A stretch of 64,000 nt of DNA, taken from Candidatus Binatia bacterium. GTDB taxonomy: Bacteria; Desulfobacterota; Binatia; HRBIN30; BPIQ01. The stretch spans positions 310,001 through 374,000 of the forward strand of contig BPIQ01000003.1 in assembly GCA_026004195.1 (NCBI GenBank), written 5' to 3'. Under the pieces are notes generated by a model, which saw only the letters and a program-made list of their open reading frames with translations, had not been told where the DNA came from and ran no database searches. The translations under genes and the position numbers were made by a program. Of the stretch, positions 41,400-51,210 are shown piece after piece (within the stretch, counting starts at the first letter, position 1; the number at the start of each line of letters is the position of its first letter).

Positions 41400-43253
41400 T
41401 CACTTGAACGGCCCCACGTTCGACTTGAGTGCGGGCACGCAGAGGAGCTTTTCCCGCTTCGTCCTCACCTGCAGCTCGGCGAGCTGGTCCGTCGAAGTCC
41501 AGCTCTTCCCCGCGAACTTCGTCTGGCCCTTCACGTCCCGGATCTTGTAGCACATCAAGTGGTCGATCGGGTTGTCGATCCCGCTTCCGTTCTTGTTCAC
41601 GGGGTTGCAGAAGACGAAGGGTCGGATCACTTCCGTCTGCCGGTTCGCGAGGAACTGGTCGCTGAGCGTCACCGTGGTGCGGGCGAATTTCGGGGCGCCC
41701 GGGACCGGCTTCGGGACGTAACACTTGAAGTGATCGATCGGGTTCCGCTCGACGCACGAGTCGGAATGGAAGCATTGGCCGCCCACACACTTGTCGGTCC
41801 CGTTGCAGGTCACCCCGTCGTCGCAATTCGTCCCGTCGGGCAGGTCGTTGTGGACGCAAACCCCGGCCCCGTCGCACACGTCCTCCGTGCAGGCGTTCCC
41901 GTCGTCCGAGCACGCCGCGCCGGAGGGGTCGAAACAGTTCCGAGCGGTCTCGTTGCAGGTCGCCCTGCAGTCGGAACCGGGGCAGGGGCTTCCGGCGCTT
42001 TCGTCGCAAGCTCCCGAGGAGCAGAGGCCCACCTGGGAGCAGAAGACCCCGTCCGTGTCGCAAATCGCACCCTCGAGCTCGGCGCAGGAAGCCTCGTAGG
42101 CACCGATGTCGCACCCGAGTTGCGTGTCGCCGTTGCCGTCGACGTGCCGCACCTCCCCTCGCTGATCCGTCCCCAGCGCACAGCTTCCACGGTCGATGGC
42201 GGGGCTCGGACCGCCACAGGAGGGATCCGGAACGCCGGCCGCGACGCAGAGAGCATGGGTACGCGTCGGCCCGCCGTTGTCCGCGAGCGGGGCGAGCGCG
42301 GGAGCGGTGTTGGAAAGGTCGTTCGGTTGCGTGAACCCGCAGGTCGACCCGCTGTCGAGGTTGTGGTCGTTGCTCGTGATCGTGGTGTTGCAGTTGCCGG
42401 GCGTGTTGTTCGCCACGATCGTGCTCGAGACGGCCGTCTGGAGTCCGAAGTGGGCGATCCCGCCCCCGTTGCCGGAGGTCGGGACGCTGTTCGACACGAT
42501 CGTCGAGTTCGAAGCGTTCACGGTCCCGAAGTTCGAGATTCCGCCCCCGAACTTCGCCGTGTTCCCGCTCACCGTAACCTGCTCGAGAGTGAGCAGGTTG
42601 GAGTTGGAGATCCCCCCGCCGTCCCCGTTCGAGCTCGTGTTCCCGCTCACGGTGCTGTCCCGGAACGTCGCCGTATCCAGGTTGAGGACGCCGCCGCCGT
42701 CGTTGGACGCGGTGTTGCCACGGATCTCGGAGCGCTCGACCACGAGCACGTCGAAATTGGCGATCCCGCCACCGTCCCCCGTCGCTGCGTTCCCGGCCAC
42801 GACGGAGTCGAGAAGCGTGAGGTCGTTGAAGTTGCGGATTCCCCCGCCCGTGATTTCGCTACCGCCCTGGATCGTGACCCCGCTCATCGTGACCGCGGCA
42901 CCGATGTGGATGTCGAAGACCCGGTCGAGTCCGTTTCCGTCCACGACCGTCAGAAGGGCCCCCGCGCCCGAGATCGTCGTGGCTCCGGTCAGGTCGAGGT
43001 CCCCCGTCGCCGCCCCGTCCTCGCCGGTACCCGGCAGCGTGAGCAGATACGTCCCGGCGGGCACCGTGATCGTGTCCGGCCCCGGATTCGCGTTGGCGGC
43101 GATCACGGCCTCCCGTAGCGAGCAGTCGGCGTCGCACGTACCGTCGTTCGTGTCCGCCGTCTTCGTGACGGTGAAGGTCGCGGCGGGAGCGTAGGAAGAC
43201 AGAAGGAGCAAGCTGCCCGCGACGAGAACGACCCCCTTCGCGTGTCCGATCAT
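41400..43253 (-). CDS. CSLREA-domain right-handed beta-helix secreted protein
   Basis: 617 residues. Signal peptide (GVVLVAGSLLLLSSYAPAA), then the CSLREA block CSLREAVIAANANPGPDT at residue about 45, a parallel beta-helix of repeats such as GGGISNxxxLTL and VSGNTA, and the choice-of-anchor Q signature near residue 345-385 (LADNGGPTRTHALC, IGAYE). A Cys-rich segment (about 390-500) has CxxDGNACTxDxC-type repeats seen in myxobacteria, followed by a beta-rich C-terminal part with two similar halves (NPIDHFKCYVP and NPIDHLMCYKI). Expected location is the cell surface; role unknown. GAGGAGGG precedes the ATG. Confidence 0.8.
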   Translation of the reverse strand: MIGHAKGVVLVAGSLLLLSSYAPAATFTVTKTADTNDGTCDADCSLREAVIAANANPGPDTITVPAGTYLLTLPGTGEDGAATGDLDLTGATTISGAGALLTVVDGNGLDRVFDIHIGAAVTMSGVTIQGGSEITGGGIRNFNDLTLLDSVVAGNAATGDGGGIANFDVLVVERSEIRGNTASNDGGGVLNLDTATFRDSTVSGNTSSNGDGGGISNSNLLTLEQVTVSGNTAKFGGGISNFGTVNASNSTIVSNSVPTSGNGGGIAHFGLQTAVSSTIVANNTPGNCNTTITSNDHNLDSGSTCGFTQPNDLSNTAPALAPLADNGGPTRTHALCVAAGVPDPSCGGPSPAIDRGSCALGTDQRGEVRHVDGNGDTQLGCDIGAYEASCAELEGAICDTDGVFCSQVGLCSSGACDESAGSPCPGSDCRATCNETARNCFDPSGAACSDDGNACTEDVCDGAGVCVHNDLPDGTNCDDGVTCNGTDKCVGGQCFHSDSCVERNPIDHFKCYVPKPVPGAPKFARTTVTLSDQFLANRQTEVIRPFVFCNPVNKNGSGIDNPIDHLMCYKIRDVKGQTKFAGKSWTSTDQLAELQVRTKREKLLCVPALKSNVGPFK

Positions 43254-43316
43254 GGGTTCCCTCCTCGAATTCGCTTCCCGGGCTCGAGACCTCGCGGGCG
43301 TGCCCGGCACCCCTCT

Positions 43317-43347
43317 CCCGTAGCACACCCGCGAACCGAGTTGTCAA
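43317..43347 (-). promoter_or_regulatory. Candidate promoter of the beta-helix gene
   Basis: On the minus strand, TTGACA (43347-43342), 19-base spacer, TACGGG (43322-43317). The -35 box is perfect; the spacer is longer than at the other sites. Confidence 0.4.
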
Positions 43348-43411
43348 GGGACGGTCTCGGCGGGAAGATCCGAGCGCGTCAAGGGGAAGTGGCCCCCCGC
43401 GCGGAGAGCGC

Positions 43412-44164
43412 CTATCCCTCCGCGGCGCGGAAAACGAACTCGGCTCGAACCGATCCCTTCGGCGGGAGGGAAACGTGCGACTCCTTCCGACCCAAGCGCT
43501 CGTGCCAGGCCACGAGTGTGTAATCGCCGGGGGGCACGTTCTCGAAGGAAAACTTCCCGTCGGCCCCGGTCACGGCGAAGTACGGATGGTCGAACACGCC
43601 GAGAAAAGCCTTCATCCAGGGATGGACGTCGCAACGGATCACGATCACCGGGTCCTCTTCGTTCACGTAGACCGTTCTGGCCGCGCCGCGGACGGCAAGG
43701 CTGAAGTTCCAACCTCGTGCCCGGCCCGGCTCGGCACGAACGTTGTGCAGAAACGCGTCGCTGTTCAGGAACCGAATCGGCTGTCCGACGCGGGCGGCGG
43801 TCACACGCGGTACGAAAAGGCAGTCTTTCTGATCGATCACGACCGGTTCTTCCGGAACGGGGAAAACCCTCCCTTCGAGACCCCGGGCGATGTAGACGAT
43901 CGCGTTCTGCACCTTCCCGTCGCGCACCAGGACGTCCCCGGCCGGAACCTCGGCGCCACGGAGACGAGAGCACTCGGCGTCGCTCCGGAGCGAGAGCATC
44001 GTCTCCGGCGGAGCTTCGCCCTCGAGCCGGACTTCCCCGTCGATGCGCCCGACCGTCGAGAGGTCGAGCGGCGTGGGCGTCCGCGGCCGAGGTCCCTCTT
44101 CGCGCCGGCAAGAGACGGCCGCGAGCCCGAGAGCCAGAGCGAGCAGCAGGAACCGCAAAAGCAT
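43412..44164 (-). CDS. Predicted lipoprotein with cupredoxin-like and regulatory-like domains
   Basis: 250 residues. A signal peptide ends in the lipobox LAAVSC, so the protein is probably lipid-anchored. The mature protein contains a segment with His and Cys (DAFLHNVRAEP and VIRCDVHPWMKAF) that matches the cupredoxin-like pattern seen in methylamine-utilisation-type and plastocyanin-like proteins, and then a carboxypeptidase-regulatory-like sandwich (DGKFSFENVPPGDYTLVAWHE). Copper binding is a guess from these His and Cys residues. GAGGGAAAG lies directly before the ATG at 44164. Confidence 0.75.
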   Translation of the reverse strand: MLLRFLLLALALGLAAVSCRREEGPRPRTPTPLDLSTVGRIDGEVRLEGEAPPETMLSLRSDAECSRLRGAEVPAGDVLVRDGKVQNAIVYIARGLEGRVFPVPEEPVVIDQKDCLFVPRVTAARVGQPIRFLNSDAFLHNVRAEPGRARGWNFSLAVRGAARTVYVNEEDPVIVIRCDVHPWMKAFLGVFDHPYFAVTGADGKFSFENVPPGDYTLVAWHERLGRKESHVSLPPKGSVRAEFVFRAAEG

Positions 44165-44218
44165 TCTTTCCCTCGGCTGCTCAGACTGCCACACGAGCGC
44201 GGACGTGCAACCACCGGG

Positions 44219-44497
44219 TCACCCGAACGTTCTTTTCGCGACCCACCACACCAGTGCCCCGGCCGCCACATACGCCAGGACTCCTTCGACCAAACCGGCT
44301 CCGCCCGCGAAAAGAAACACCCCGAGCACCAAAAGCGTGGCCACGACGGCGACCACCCGCTCGATCCTTTCTTCCCGCTCCCGCTCTTCCTGCACGTGGC
44401 GGCGCACGTCGGCACCGCACTCCGGGCAACGCCCCCCGGGCTTGCGTACCAGGCGGGCGCCGCACCGAGGGCAGTCGGGTCGGACGACCAGCGGCAT
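44219..44497 (-). CDS. Zinc-ribbon membrane protein, 92 aa
   Basis: The N-terminus has two CxxC pairs (CPRCG and CPECG) forming a zinc ribbon, followed by a charged coiled segment and two hydrophobic helices (VVAVVATLLVLGVFLFAGG and GVLAYVAAGALVWWVA). The function is unknown. It lies 9 bases after the sppA stop on the same strand and is probably in its transcript. Confidence 0.75.
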   Translation of the reverse strand: MPLVVRPDCPRCGARLVRKPGGRCPECGADVRRHVQEEREREERIERVVAVVATLLVLGVFLFAGGAGLVEGVLAYVAAGALVWWVAKRTFG

Positions 44498-44506
44498 CGG
44501 CGATCC

Positions 44507-46171
44507 TCAGAAAAACCGGATCTCGAAGGGCAAGACAGCCCAGACAAGGTCCCTCTCGACGGAATTGCGGGCACCCGAGAAGCCCGTCCTCCACGGGCGC
44601 CCGAGCCGCGCGAGCCGCCAGAGGGGCCGTCTCGGGACTCCGAGGATCGGAACGGGCTCGCTCGGCGGGATTCCCGCCCGACGCTTGGCCTCCTCCAGAG
44701 CCTCGAGAAGCCCGCCGAGAGCGTCGACGAGCTTTCGTCCGAGCGCCTGGCGTCCGGTCCAGACGCGACCTCGCGCGGCTCTCTCCGCGTCTTCGATCGA
44801 AAGCCCCCTGGCCTCGGCGACTTTCTCGAGAAAACGGACATAGAACGACCGGGCGTGGGCTTCGAGGCGTTCGCGCTCGCTCTGCGCGAGCGGCGTGTAG
44901 TCCGAGTAAAAGCGAGCGTGCTCGCCTCGGCTTACCGCCTCCTTGGCAACCCCGACGCGGTCGTAGAGTCCCCGAAAGTTGGCCTTACCCGCCAGGACCC
45001 CGATGGACCCGGTGAGCGTCGCCTTCTCCGCGTAGAGGGGGTTTCCGGCGCACGCCACGTAGTACGCCCCCGAGGCCGCCGTCTCCCCGAGCGAGACCAC
45101 GACGGGCTTCTTTTCGCGCACCCGGACGACGGACCGCCACAGGAGGTCGGAGGCGAAACCCGAACCGCCCGGACTCGAGACCCGCAAGACCAGCGCTCGG
45201 ACATCCGGGCGGTCTCCGAGCCGATCGAGCTCTTTCTCGAGCGTCGCCGCTCCCGCGGTCGCCCAACCACCCGGTCCGGGCTGGCTCTCGCCGCTGGTGA
45301 GGGGACCGCTCACCTCGACGAGGCCGATCGCCCCGTGGGCGCTCCGCAGAGCGCGCCGCCGCAGCGCTCGGTTTCGGTGACGAGCGTATCGGCGGAACGG
45401 CACGACCGGGCCGCCGCACTCCGCCTCGAACTCCCGAAGGGCCTCGTCCCGGTACATCACGGCATCCACGAGCCTCCGCTCGAGCGCTTCGTGCGCCAGG
45501 TAGGGACCGCGGCCCAGAACGTCCTCCGCCTTTCCTCGAAGAAAAGGCCTTGCCCGCTCCACCTCGGCACAGACCTGCTGGTAGAGGTCCCCCACGAGCT
45601 CCTCGAGCATCTGCCGGTGCTCCGCGGACATTTCGCGGCGCGTGAACGGCTCCGCGGCGCTTTTGAACTCTCCTACCTGCACCAGCTCCGCCGCCACTCC
45701 GAGCTTGTCGAGAAGGTCGCGGAGAAAAACGACCTCGGCGGCCAGACCCGTGAGCTCGAGCGTGGCGGAGGGGGGCAGAAGAATGCGCTCGGCCGCCGTG
45801 GCCACGAGATAGTCCACGAGCTTGCCTCGGTGCCAGTGAACCCAGACTCGCTTGCCGTGCTCGCGGAGAGCCACGAGCACGCGGCGGAGTTCCTCCGCCC
45901 GTGCCCATCCCAGGTCTACCCCGTCGAGATAGACGAGGACACCCCGCAACTCCTCGTCCTCGCGGGCCCACCGGAGCGCGGCGAGGAGCCCGAGATACTC
46001 ACCGCCTCCACGCGAAAAAAGGCGCGCCGGTCGCTCCTCCTCGCCCAGTTCGGACCGGAGCGGCAGGAAAACGGTCCGAAACGGGCCCGCACGCCCCGCG
46101 ACCCGTGCCACGAGCTCGGCGGCGGCAAGATACGCCCGCTCGGCCGTGCGCCGCATCCGGGGGGCCCTCAT
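44507..46171 (-). CDS. sppA: Signal peptide peptidase SppA (protease IV type)
   Basis: 554 residues, the two-domain form. The catalytic dyad is Lys170 in VGEFKSAAEPFTRREMS and Ser367 in GETAASGAYYVA, with the same spacing as in the E. coli enzyme. It cuts remnant signal peptides in the inner membrane. An N-terminal membrane anchor is not obvious (ERAYLAAAELVARVAG is only weakly hydrophobic), unlike most SppA proteins. A weak TTCAGC-17-TAGGTA promoter ends 9 bases before the ATG. Confidence 0.92.
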   Translation of the reverse strand: MRAPRMRRTAERAYLAAAELVARVAGRAGPFRTVFLPLRSELGEEERPARLFSRGGGEYLGLLAALRWAREDEELRGVLVYLDGVDLGWARAEELRRVLVALREHGKRVWVHWHRGKLVDYLVATAAERILLPPSATLELTGLAAEVVFLRDLLDKLGVAAELVQVGEFKSAAEPFTRREMSAEHRQMLEELVGDLYQQVCAEVERARPFLRGKAEDVLGRGPYLAHEALERRLVDAVMYRDEALREFEAECGGPVVPFRRYARHRNRALRRRALRSAHGAIGLVEVSGPLTSGESQPGPGGWATAGAATLEKELDRLGDRPDVRALVLRVSSPGGSGFASDLLWRSVVRVREKKPVVVSLGETAASGAYYVACAGNPLYAEKATLTGSIGVLAGKANFRGLYDRVGVAKEAVSRGEHARFYSDYTPLAQSERERLEAHARSFYVRFLEKVAEARGLSIEDAERAARGRVWTGRQALGRKLVDALGGLLEALEEAKRRAGIPPSEPVPILGVPRRPLWRLARLGRPWRTGFSGARNSVERDLVWAVLPFEIRFF

Positions 46172-46180
46172 GGGCCCTGT

Positions 46181-46209
46181 TACCTAGCAGCGTTTCCGCG
46201 CAGGCTGAA
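46181..46209 (-). promoter_or_regulatory. Weak candidate sppA promoter
   Basis: On the minus strand, TTCAGC (46209-46204), 17-base spacer, TAGGTA (46186-46181); the ATG lies 9 bases further on. Confidence 0.25.
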
Positions 46210-46216
46210 GGGGGGT

Positions 46217-46633
46217 TCAGCCCGCCGCCGCAAGGTTCTCGTCGGCTTCCGCGCCGACCTCCTTTTCGGCGTCTTTCGGCCTCTGTCCGGCCCGGAGCGC
46301 TTCTTGGCGGGCCCGCCACCGGAGCAACCCCTGGCGGAGCCAGTCGGGATCGATGTTGAGGAGCATGCAGACGTTCTCGAAGGAGAAAAAGTACTCCTTG
46401 TCCCCGGAGAAGATCCACTCCTCGGCGTCGCGGAAGAGCTGCCGGGACTTCTGGTCGCGGGCGAAAAGGTGCTTCTGGTAGCACTCGATCGCGTCCTGCA
46501 GGATCGCGATCACGAGCCGCAACTCGGGCTCGTGGCGCCCGCGGCGTCCGAGCGCCGCGAAAAACTGGGACGGGAGGATGGTATCGGGTTGGAAGAGCTG
46601 AGGATACGCTTCGCCTACGCTATGGTCTTTCAT
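46217..46633 (-). CDS. Conserved hypothetical protein, 138 aa
   Basis: A soluble helical protein whose C-terminal half, AEEWIFSGDKEYFFSFENVCMLLNIDPDWLRQGL (in parts), looks like a conserved domain that I have seen in deltaproteobacterial hypothetical proteins, with FSFExxC, DPxxLR and a Trp-Arg pair. No function is known to me. It lies 116 bases after the iscA-type gene on the same strand. Confidence 0.65.
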   Translation of the reverse strand: MKDHSVGEAYPQLFQPDTILPSQFFAALGRRGRHEPELRLVIAILQDAIECYQKHLFARDQKSRQLFRDAEEWIFSGDKEYFFSFENVCMLLNIDPDWLRQGLLRWRARQEALRAGQRPKDAEKEVGAEADENLAAAG

Positions 46634-46749
46634 GGTGCCTCACTCGCGGTCCGAGCCTCGTCCTAGATAGACGCGCCACCCGCCCGGTTATTCACGGGCA
46701 CCGCCGCCGGCCCGCCTTGGCTTCGAGAGCGACGCGGCCCGAGCCGCCG

Positions 46750-47073
46750 TCAAATGGAAAAAGACGCCCCGCAGCCGCAAGTCCGCTTTGCGTTGGGGTT
46801 CCGCAAGTGGAACCCGGCTTCCATGAGGGTGTCCCTGTATTCCAGCACGGTGCCTTTCAGGTAGAGGAAGCTCTTCGGGTCGACGATGACCTTGGCCCCG
46901 CCGCGCTCGAAAACACGATCGTTCTCCTTCGGGGAGTCGAGCTCCATCTTGTAGGTCAGCCCCGAACATCCGCCTCCGACGACTTTGATTCGGAGGCCCC
47001 GGGCGGGGTCCTGGCCCACCAGAGCTTGGATCCTTGCCGCCGCTTGTTCCGAAATTTCGATTCCCACGGTCAC
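46750..47073 (-). CDS. erpA: A-type iron-sulfur carrier protein (IscA/ErpA family)
   Basis: 107 residues. The three Cys ligands are in GGGCSGLTY and TCGCGASF, which is the exact A-type pattern. It receives iron-sulfur clusters from a scaffold and hands them to apoproteins. Six bases separate it from iscS. There is no IscU scaffold gene or ferredoxin next to it, so the scaffold must be elsewhere. Whether it is IscA or ErpA cannot be decided from sequence alone. Confidence 0.93.
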   Translation of the reverse strand: MTVGIEISEQAAARIQALVGQDPARGLRIKVVGGGCSGLTYKMELDSPKENDRVFERGGAKVIVDPKSFLYLKGTVLEYRDTLMEAGFHLRNPNAKRTCGCGASFSI

Positions 47074-47079
47074 GTCCCT

Positions 47080-48270
47080 TCAAACGCGTGCTTGCGCTTT
47101 TCGTTTCTGCTCGGCCGCATAGAACGGGGAAAGCGCTCTCAGGCGCCGCACCTCCGTCGCCACGCGCTCGGCCACGTAGTCCACGTCTTCCTCGGTGTTG
47201 AAACGCCCGAGCCCGAAACGCAGCGAACTCTGGGCGAGCTCCTCGTCGAGCCCGATTGCCCTGAGCACGTGCGAGGGCTCGAGGGTGGCGGAGCTACAGG
47301 CGGCACCCGAAGAAACCGCCACGTCGTCGAGGGCCAACAAAAGCGACTCCCCCTCGACGTACCGGAACCCCACGTTGAGATTGCCGGGAAGCCGAGCCGT
47401 GGGATGGCCGTTGAGGAACACGTCGTCCAGGGCTTCGAGGAGCCTGCGGAAAAGGCGGTCCCGGAGGGCCGAGACCCTTTCCGCCTCCGCCTGCATCTCG
47501 GCGGCACAGAGTTCGGACGCGGCTCCCAATCCCACGATGCCCGGCACGTTCAGCGTCCCGGAGCGCAGGCCCCGCTCGTGCCCGCCGCCGTAAACGAGCG
47601 GCCGCAGCCGCACGCCCGCACGCACGTAAAGCGCGCCGACCCCCTTCGGGCCGTACATCTTGTGAGCGCTCAGGGAAAGCAAATCGACTCCCAGCGAATC
47701 CACGCGCACGGGAATTTTGCCCACGGCCTGGGCGGCATCCGTGTGAAGAAGCACGCCCCGCTCTCGGGTGATTCGACCGATTTCCGCGAGCGGTGCGATC
47801 GTGCCGATTTCGTTGTTCGCGAGCATGACGCTCACGAGCACCGTGTCTCGGTCGATGGCCCGGCGCACGTCGTCCGGGTCCACGACGCCTTGCCGGTCGA
47901 CCGGCACGTAGGTCACCCGGGCCCGGCCCGCTTTCTCGAGCGCGCGGCACGTGTCGAGAACGGCCCGGTGTTCCGTGACCACGGTCACGATGTGCGGCGT
48001 CTTCGAGGCGTTACCGAGGACCCCCTGGATGGCGAGGTTGTCCGACTCCGTGGCCCCGCTCGTGAACACGATTTCTCGCGGCTTCGCCCCGAGAAGCCGC
48101 GCCACTTGTGCCCGCGCGTTTTCGACGGCCTCCTCGGCCTCCCAGCCGTACGCGTGGTTCCGGCTCGAGGCGTTGCCGAAGCGCTCGCAAAAATAAGGAA
48201 CCATCCGCTCGAAGACCCGAGGGTCGACGGGCGTCGTGGCATGGCAGTCCATGTAGACAACGCGCTTCAT
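47080..48270 (-). CDS. iscS: Cysteine desulfurase
   Basis: 396 residues. It begins [15 protein letters not shown], with the PLP lysine in [12 protein letters not shown] and the active Cys in [17 protein letters not shown], a group I (IscS/NifS-like) loop. It takes sulfur from cysteine and supplies iron-sulfur cluster assembly, tRNA thiolation or molybdenum cofactor. It is the first gene after uvrA and has its own promoter candidate. Confidence 0.96.
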   Translation of the reverse strand: MKRVVYMDCHATTPVDPRVFERMVPYFCERFGNASSRNHAYGWEAEEAVENARAQVARLLGAKPREIVFTSGATESDNLAIQGVLGNASKTPHIVTVVTEHRAVLDTCRALEKAGRARVTYVPVDRQGVVDPDDVRRAIDRDTVLVSVMLANNEIGTIAPLAEIGRITRERGVLLHTDAAQAVGKIPVRVDSLGVDLLSLSAHKMYGPKGVGALYVRAGVRLRPLVYGGGHERGLRSGTLNVPGIVGLGAASELCAAEMQAEAERVSALRDRLFRRLLEALDDVFLNGHPTARLPGNLNVGFRYVEGESLLLALDDVAVSSGAACSSATLEPSHVLRAIGLDEELAQSSLRFGLGRFNTEEDVDYVAERVATEVRRLRALSPFYAAEQKRKAQARV

Positions 48271-48323
48271 CGCGGGTGCGGGAACCGGGGTCCTCGCCGG
48301 GAACGTGGACCTTGTAACTCCAT

Positions 48324-48353
48324 CACTTACACACAGGTACGGTCCGATGTCAA
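48324..48353 (-). promoter_or_regulatory. Candidate iscS promoter
   Basis: On the minus strand, TTGACA (48353-48348), 18-base spacer, TAAGTG (48329-48324), starting 14 bases after the uvrA stop. It would give a leader of about 47 bases. Confidence 0.45.
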
Positions 48354-48366
48354 CGCCACGCGGGCC

Positions 48367-51210
48367 TCAAGCCGCTCGGTCCAGAAGGAGCGGCGCCAGC
48401 GCCCGACCGGTATGGGAGGCGGGAGAGGCCGCAATTTCTTCGGGGGTCCCCTCGGCCACGATCCGCCCGCCGCGTTCGCCTCCTTCCGGACCCAGGTCGA
48501 TGACGTGATCGGCCGTCTTGACGACTTCCATGTTGTGCTCGATCACGAGAACCGTGTTGCCGGCATCCACGAGCCTGTGCAAGACCTCGAGAAGCCGCCG
48601 GATGTCCTCGAAGTGGAGGCCCGTCGTCGGCTCGTCCAGGATATACAGGGTGCGGCCGGTCGCCTTTCTGGCGAGCTCCCGGGCCAGTTTGAGCCTCTGC
48701 GCTTCGCCCCCGGAAAGCGTCGTTCCCGGCTGCCCGAGCTTGAGATAGTCGAGCCCCACGGCGCGGAGGCTCTCGAGTTTCTGCCGGGCGCGCGGGATCT
48801 GCGACAGAAACTCCCACGCTTCACCGACCGTCATGTCGAGCACGTCCGCGATACTCCGCCCCTTGAAGGTCACTTCCAGGGTTTCCCGGTTGTAGCGCCG
48901 ACCCCCGCACACCTCGCACGGGACGTAGACATCGGGAAGGAAATGCATCTCGACCCGAAGCACTCCGTCTCCCCGGCAGGCCTCGCAACGTCCGTCGGGG
49001 ACGTTGAAGGAAAAACGGCCCGGTCCGTAGCCCCGCAACCGCGATTCGGGCAGTTGCGCATAGAGCTCGCGGAGCAGGGTAAAGAGGCCGCTGTACGTGG
49101 CGGCGTTCGACCGCGGCGTGCGTCCGATGGGAGTCTGATCGACGTCGACCACCTTGTCCACGAGCTGCCAGCCCTCGAGTGCGTCGTGCTCCCCGGGTTG
49201 CTCCCGGGCCCCGTGCAGGCGCTGGGCGAGGGCCCGATAGAGCGTGTCGATCACGAGCGAGCTTTTCCCGGAGCCCGAGACTCCGGTGACGCACGTGAAG
49301 GTTCCGAGAGGAATCGAGACGTCGATTCCCCGAAGGTTGTGGTGCCGTGCGCCCAGGAGGCGAAGCGTCCACCCGCTGCCCCGACGTCTCGTGCGGGGGA
49401 CGGAAATCGCGCGGCTTCCCGAAAGGTACGCGCCCGTGAGAGACCGGGGGTTTCGAGAGAGCTCGTCCGGCGACCCCGCGGCAACCAGGTGGCCCCCGTG
49501 GATTCCGGCCCCCGGACCCAGCTCGAGGACGTAGTCGGCGGCCAGAATCGTGTCCCGGTCGTGCTCGACCACGACCACGGTGTTCCCGAGATCCCGGAGC
49601 TCCCCGAGCGTTCGCAGAAGTCTCCGGTTGTCCCGGGGGTGGAGGCCGATGGAGGGCTCGTCGAGCACGTAGAGAACTCCGGAAAGCTTGGCTCCGACCT
49701 GCGTCGCGAGTTGGATCCGGCGCCCCTCCCCCCCCGAGAGCGTGGCGGCCGGGCGGTCGAGCGTGAGGTAGTCGAGGCCCACGTCCTCGAGAAAACCGAG
49801 CCGCGCCTCGATCTCGCGGACGATCGGCTCCGCCACGAGTCGCTGCCGAGGCGGCCACGCGACTTCCGCGAACCACCTCCGGGCCTCCGCGACCGAAAAG
49901 GCACCGACCTCCGCGATCGTCTTGCCGGCAATCCGCACCGAGAGCGCTTCCGGGCGGAGCCTGGACCCCGAGCACGCCGAACACGGCTTTTCGGTCATGT
50001 ACGTCTCGATTTCGGCGCGAACCCACTCCTTCGCGGATTCCCGGTAGAGCCGCTCGAGGTAGGGGACGACCCCCTCGTACGGTCTTCGCACCTCGTGCCG
50101 CTTGCCGCCGCGCGCGAAAACGAAGGTCAGCTCCACCCCGCCGGTACCGTAGAGAACCGCGTGCCGTACCTCTTCGGGAAGCTCCCGGAACGGCAGCTCC
50201 GGCGAAAACCGAAAGCGGCGAGCCAGGGCGCGGACGACCATCTCTTTGGTCGAGCCGCCCGTCCGCTTGGACTCCCAGGGCCGGATCGCCCCGCCGAGCA
50301 GGGGACGGTCCGGATCGGCCACCACGCGTTCGGGGTCGATTTCCCGGGAGACCCCGAGGCCGCTGCAGCTCGGGCAGGCGCCGTGGGGGTTGTTGAAGGA
50401 AAAGATCCGCGGCGAGAGCTCGGGGAAAGAAACGCCGCAGTCGGGACAAGCCAGACGGCGGCTGAAGAGCATCTCCCTCTCGGTGCTCCCGTCTGCGCCC
50501 ACGACCTCGACTTTCGCGAGCTCGTTGCCGTAACGGAACGCGACCTCGAGCGAATCCGCGAGCCGCCGGCGGATCCCTTCCCGGAGGACGAGTCGGTCCA
50601 CGACGACCTCGATCCAGTGAGGGGTTTGTCTCGGAAGGGAGATTTCCTCGTCGAGCTCCACGAGATGGCCGTCGATCCGGGCGCGGACGAACCCGGCCCG
50701 CCGGAGCTGTTCGAGTTGCTTGCGAAACTCTCCCTTGCGCCCGCGGACGACGGGCGCGAGCAGGTGAACCCGCGTTCCTTCCGGAAGCCCGAGGAGCTGG
50801 TCGACCACTTGCTCGACGCTCTGGGCCCGGATGGGCTTCCCGCAGCGGAAGCAGTGGGGAGTCCCCACCCTGGCGAAAAGAAGCCGAAGGTAGTCGTGGA
50901 TCTCGGTGACCGTCCCCACGGTGGAGCGGGGATTGCGCGCGGCCGACCTCTCTTCGATGGCGATGGCGGGGGAGAGCCCCTCGACGGAGTCCACGTCCGG
51001 CTTTTCCATTCTCTCGAGAAACTGTCGAGCGTAGGCGGAAAGGGACTCCACGTAACGGCGCTGCCCCTCGGCGTAGAGGGTGTCGAACGCGAGCGAAGAC
51101 TTCCCCGAACCGGAGATTCCGGTGACGACCACGAGCTTGCCCCGGGGGATGTCGACGTCGATGTTTTTCAGGTTGTGCTCGCGCGCCCCGCGGACGCGGA
51201 TCGAGTTCAC
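48367..51210 (-). CDS. uvrA: UvrABC excinuclease subunit A
   Basis: 947 residues. Two ABC ATPase halves: Walker [10 protein letters not shown] and GVSGSGKSS, signatures LSGGEGRR and LSGGEAQR, and Walker [10 protein letters not shown] and TLYILDEPT. Zinc modules are present (CPDC with CPSC; CEAC with CEVC). It scans DNA for lesions and loads UvrB. The GTG start overlaps the yvcK stop (GTGA), and it ends the long operon that begins with mfd, which recruits UvrA to stalled RNA polymerase. The frame continues upstream of 51210 but is not coding there. Confidence 0.97.
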   Translation of the reverse strand: MNSIRVRGAREHNLKNIDVDIPRGKLVVVTGISGSGKSSLAFDTLYAEGQRRYVESLSAYARQFLERMEKPDVDSVEGLSPAIAIEERSAARNPRSTVGTVTEIHDYLRLLFARVGTPHCFRCGKPIRAQSVEQVVDQLLGLPEGTRVHLLAPVVRGRKGEFRKQLEQLRRAGFVRARIDGHLVELDEEISLPRQTPHWIEVVVDRLVLREGIRRRLADSLEVAFRYGNELAKVEVVGADGSTEREMLFSRRLACPDCGVSFPELSPRIFSFNNPHGACPSCSGLGVSREIDPERVVADPDRPLLGGAIRPWESKRTGGSTKEMVVRALARRFRFSPELPFRELPEEVRHAVLYGTGGVELTFVFARGGKRHEVRRPYEGVVPYLERLYRESAKEWVRAEIETYMTEKPCSACSGSRLRPEALSVRIAGKTIAEVGAFSVAEARRWFAEVAWPPRQRLVAEPIVREIEARLGFLEDVGLDYLTLDRPAATLSGGEGRRIQLATQVGAKLSGVLYVLDEPSIGLHPRDNRRLLRTLGELRDLGNTVVVVEHDRDTILAADYVLELGPGAGIHGGHLVAAGSPDELSRNPRSLTGAYLSGSRAISVPRTRRRGSGWTLRLLGARHHNLRGIDVSIPLGTFTCVTGVSGSGKSSLVIDTLYRALAQRLHGAREQPGEHDALEGWQLVDKVVDVDQTPIGRTPRSNAATYSGLFTLLRELYAQLPESRLRGYGPGRFSFNVPDGRCEACRGDGVLRVEMHFLPDVYVPCEVCGGRRYNRETLEVTFKGRSIADVLDMTVGEAWEFLSQIPRARQKLESLRAVGLDYLKLGQPGTTLSGGEAQRLKLARELARKATGRTLYILDEPTTGLHFEDIRRLLEVLHRLVDAGNTVLVIEHNMEVVKTADHVIDLGPEGGERGGRIVAEGTPEEIAASPASHTGRALAPLLLDRAA